Below, piece after piece: positions 5,876-7,255 of a stretch of 7,255 bases of DNA. The stretch lies in assembly GCA_964565705.1 (NCBI GenBank), contig CAZMGD010000156.1, forward strand, positions 1-7,255, read 5' to 3'. The stretch's first letter is position 1. Each line of letters starts with the position of its first letter. Source of the stretch: CAZMGD01 sp964565705 (GTDB taxonomy: Bacteria; Actinomycetota; Acidimicrobiia; Acidimicrobiales; Ilumatobacteraceae). A program made the position numbers and the translations under genes. The notes under the pieces were generated by a model. The model was not told the origin of the DNA, did not search any database, and was given only the letters and a program-made list of their open reading frames with translations.

Positions 5876-7132
5876 TCAGCCGGCGTCCCAGACGCAGGGC
5901 AGCGAGATCGCGCTGCGCGACTGGAGGCCGGCGATGTGGACGTCCTTCGCGTCGGGGTCGAGGCGCAGGTTGGGCAGGTGCTCGATGATGCACTCGAGGG
6001 CGACGCGGAGCTCCATCCGGGCGAAGTGGATGCCGAGACAGATGTGGTTGCCCTGCCCGAACGCGACATGGCCCTTCACCGGGCGGGTGATGTCGAAGCG
6101 GTCGGGCTCCTCCCACCGCCGCGGGTCGCGGTTCGCCGAGTGCACGCAGAGGTTCACGGTCGTACCGGCCGCCACCGGATGCCCGGCGATCGCGGTGTCG
6201 TGGGTCGCGGTCCGCCCGAACGACATGAGCGGTGCCTCCCAGCGCAGGCCCTCCTCGATCGCCCGCGGGATCCGGGTCGGGTCGTCGACCAGCATCTGGA
6301 ACTGGTCGGGGTGCGACAGCAGCGCGAACAGCACGTTGGTCAGCGTGCGGTAGGTCGTCTGGGCGCCGGCGGGCACGAGCAGGCGCACGAAGGCGACGAT
6401 CTCGTCGTCGGTCAGGCGGTGGCGCGTGCCATCGGGTTCGGTGATCTCGGCCTGGACGAGGATGCTGATCAGGTCGTCGCGCGGCTCGCGGCGCCGGTCG
6501 TCGATGATGTGCCGGGCCATCGCCGCCAGCTGCTCGCTCGCCGCCATCCGCTCGGCGGCGTCGATCGACACGTTGGTGAGCTTCGCCGCCTGCTCGTAGA
6601 ACTCGTCGATGTGGTCCACCGGCAGTCCGCAGGCGACGGCGATCACGCTGATCGGGTAGTGGAACGCGAAGTCAGCGGCGAGGTCGCCCCGACCGTTTGG
6701 ACGCAGGGCCAGCAGCCGGCGCTCGACGAGGTCGCGCACGAAGTCGGTCTCCCAGCGGGTCATCTCGTACTTGGTGAACGCACCCTGCAGGAGGGCGCGG
6801 TAGCGCTGGTGCTCGGGTGGATCCATCTCCAGGATCGTGCGCCCGACGACCGCACGCAGTGACTGGACGTAGTACGAGTTGGAGAACGTCGCCGTGTCCT
6901 TGAACCCGGCGTCGACGTCGTCCCAGCGGAACACCGACACCTGCTGGTCGTCGGGCGTCAGGTAGTTGTCCGGGCCGACGACGCCGAACAGCCCCGACAC
7001 CGACCCCTCGTGCACGGGGCAGGACTCACGGAGCTCGCCGAGTTGCTCGTGCGGGTCGCGGACGAGGCCGATGCCGCCGAAGCGATCCTTGGCGGCGAAC
7101 ACGTTCGTCGACGATTCCACGAGCACCCCCAA
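5876..7132 (-). CDS. Cytochrome P450, soluble bacterial class
   Basis: A 418-residue heme monooxygenase without a membrane anchor, needing separate ferredoxin and reductase partners that are absent from this window. It shows the C-helix region MDPPEHQRYR (103-112), the I-helix PAGAQTTYR (254-262), ExxR as Glu294/Arg297, and the heme loop FGQGNHICLG (358-367) with ligand Cys365. Gln258 replaces the usual acidic residue before the conserved Thr259 (Asp251/Thr252 in P450cam), which may slow or alter proton delivery. The start is uncertain. The frame opens with TTG at 7132, but GTG codons at 7126 and 7120 are possible; the latter has a G-run five bases upstream and would give 414 residues. It is the first gene of a two-gene operon with the amidohydrolase. 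Substrate unknown; the nearby crotonase and SDR genes suggest catabolism rather than antibiotic synthesis. Confidence 0.95.
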   Translation of the reverse strand: MGVLVESSTNVFAAKDRFGGIGLVRDPHEQLGELRESCPVHEGSVSGLFGVVGPDNYLTPDDQQVSVFRWDDVDAGFKDTATFSNSYYVQSLRAVVGRTILEMDPPEHQRYRALLQGAFTKYEMTRWETDFVRDLVERRLLALRPNGRGDLAADFAFHYPISVIAVACGLPVDHIDEFYEQAAKLTNVSIDAAERMAASEQLAAMARHIIDDRRREPRDDLISILVQAEITEPDGTRHRLTDDEIVAFVRLLVPAGAQTTYRTLTNVLFALLSHPDQFQMLVDDPTRIPRAIEEGLRWEAPLMSFGRTATHDTAIAGHPVAAGTTVNLCVHSANRDPRRWEEPDRFDITRPVKGHVAFGQGNHICLGIHFARMELRVALECIIEHLPNLRLDPDAKDVHIAGLQSRSAISLPCVWDAG

Positions 7133-7148
7133 GCGCGCCGGTCCATCA

Positions 7149-7165
7149 GGTACATGATGATTACC
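7149..7165 (-). promoter_or_regulatory. AT-rich patch with short dyad upstream of the P450 operon
   Basis: This is the only AT-rich patch near the P450 start. On the minus strand it reads GGTAATCATCATGTACC, with 4-base palindromic ends (GGTA/TACC). It lies 17-33 bases before the TTG start, where a -10 element or a repressor site would sit. No convincing -35 element is visible, since the upstream sequence is the long palindrome. Weak evidence. Confidence 0.25.
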
Positions 7166-7170
7166 ACAGT

Positions 7171-7228
7171 CAGCGTTCTCGGTCGGCTTCTGGTCGCTCC
7201 AGCGACCAGAAGCCGACCGAGAACGCTG
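7171..7228. repeat. Perfect 28-bp inverted repeat with 2-base spacer
   Basis: Arms 7171-7198 and 7201-7228 are complementary at all 28 positions around CC (7199-7200). As RNA it would form one very stable uninterrupted hairpin. There is no U tract on either side. On the minus strand a TGA (7238-7236) precedes it by seven bases and would end a frame reading T-Q-T-V-A at the window edge. The simplest reading is therefore a terminator for a minus-strand gene lying mostly outside the window. It could also be an operator for the P450 operon or a copy of a small dispersed repeat. Confidence 0.85.
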
Positions 7229-7255
7229 GATCGCGTCAGGCGACGGTCTGCGTGC

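Noticed and set aside
4190..6862. Plus-strand open frame of about 890 codons opposite the amidohydrolase and P450 genes
   Set aside because: The translation is rich in His, Arg, Val and Gln with no family motifs, as expected for the antisense of a GC-rich gene. The minus-strand genes have clear catalytic motifs.
2522..7132. Biosynthetic gene cluster suggested by the P450
   Set aside because: No polyketide synthase, NRPS, terpene cyclase, RiPP precursor or resistance gene is present. The neighbours fit catabolism better.
7236..7255. Possible tail (T-Q-T-V-A-stop) of a minus-strand gene entering from the right edge
   Set aside because: Only five codons are visible, far too few to support a coding call. 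It is mentioned only as a possible explanation for the palindrome next to it.

Overview
The window is GC-rich throughout, with codons mostly ending in G or C. It holds eight recognisable protein genes plus one very small gene. High GC, the DUF6325 and SHOCT families, and a P450 beside an Amidohydrolase_3 enzyme and crotonase/SDR genes point to a high-GC actinomycete, possibly of the Acidimicrobiia (Ilumatobacter-like). That placement is inferred from gene families and composition, not from a marker gene. No tRNA, rRNA, CRISPR array, transposase or phage gene was seen. No gene-free stretch exceeds 300 bases; the longest, 2365-2521, is a divergent promoter region.

Left part (52-2364, all minus strand). 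Transcription appears to start near 2420 and run through a strongly acidic DUF6325 protein, a 37-residue arginine-rich peptide and a two-helix membrane protein ending in a SHOCT motif. A 12-bp perfect hairpin follows, then a CPA1-type cation:proton antiporter. The first three genes have purine-rich ribosome binding sites, each seven bases from its ATG, and look like one small envelope-associated cassette of unknown function.

Middle part (2522-4089, plus strand). A short-chain dehydrogenase and an enoyl-CoA hydratase/isomerase-family protein overlap by one base (TGATG), so they are almost certainly co-transcribed. They look like steps of an acyl-CoA or alicyclic/aromatic catabolic pathway. A strong hairpin at 4102-4140 separates them from the convergent operon on the right.

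Right part (4169-7132, minus strand). A soluble cytochrome P450 is followed 18 bases later by a 562-residue Amidohydrolase_3 (N-acyl-D-amino-acid deacylase-like) enzyme. The P450 has Gln instead of Asp/Glu in the I-helix oxygen-activation motif, and the amidohydrolase lacks one of the expected metal-ligand histidines. Upstream of the P450 are a short AT-rich patch and a perfect 28-bp inverted repeat with a 2-base spacer.

The most promising undescribed material is the DUF6325 / Arg-rich micropeptide / SHOCT cassette, the 58-bp near-perfect palindrome, and the P450-amidohydrolase pair with altered active-site residues.
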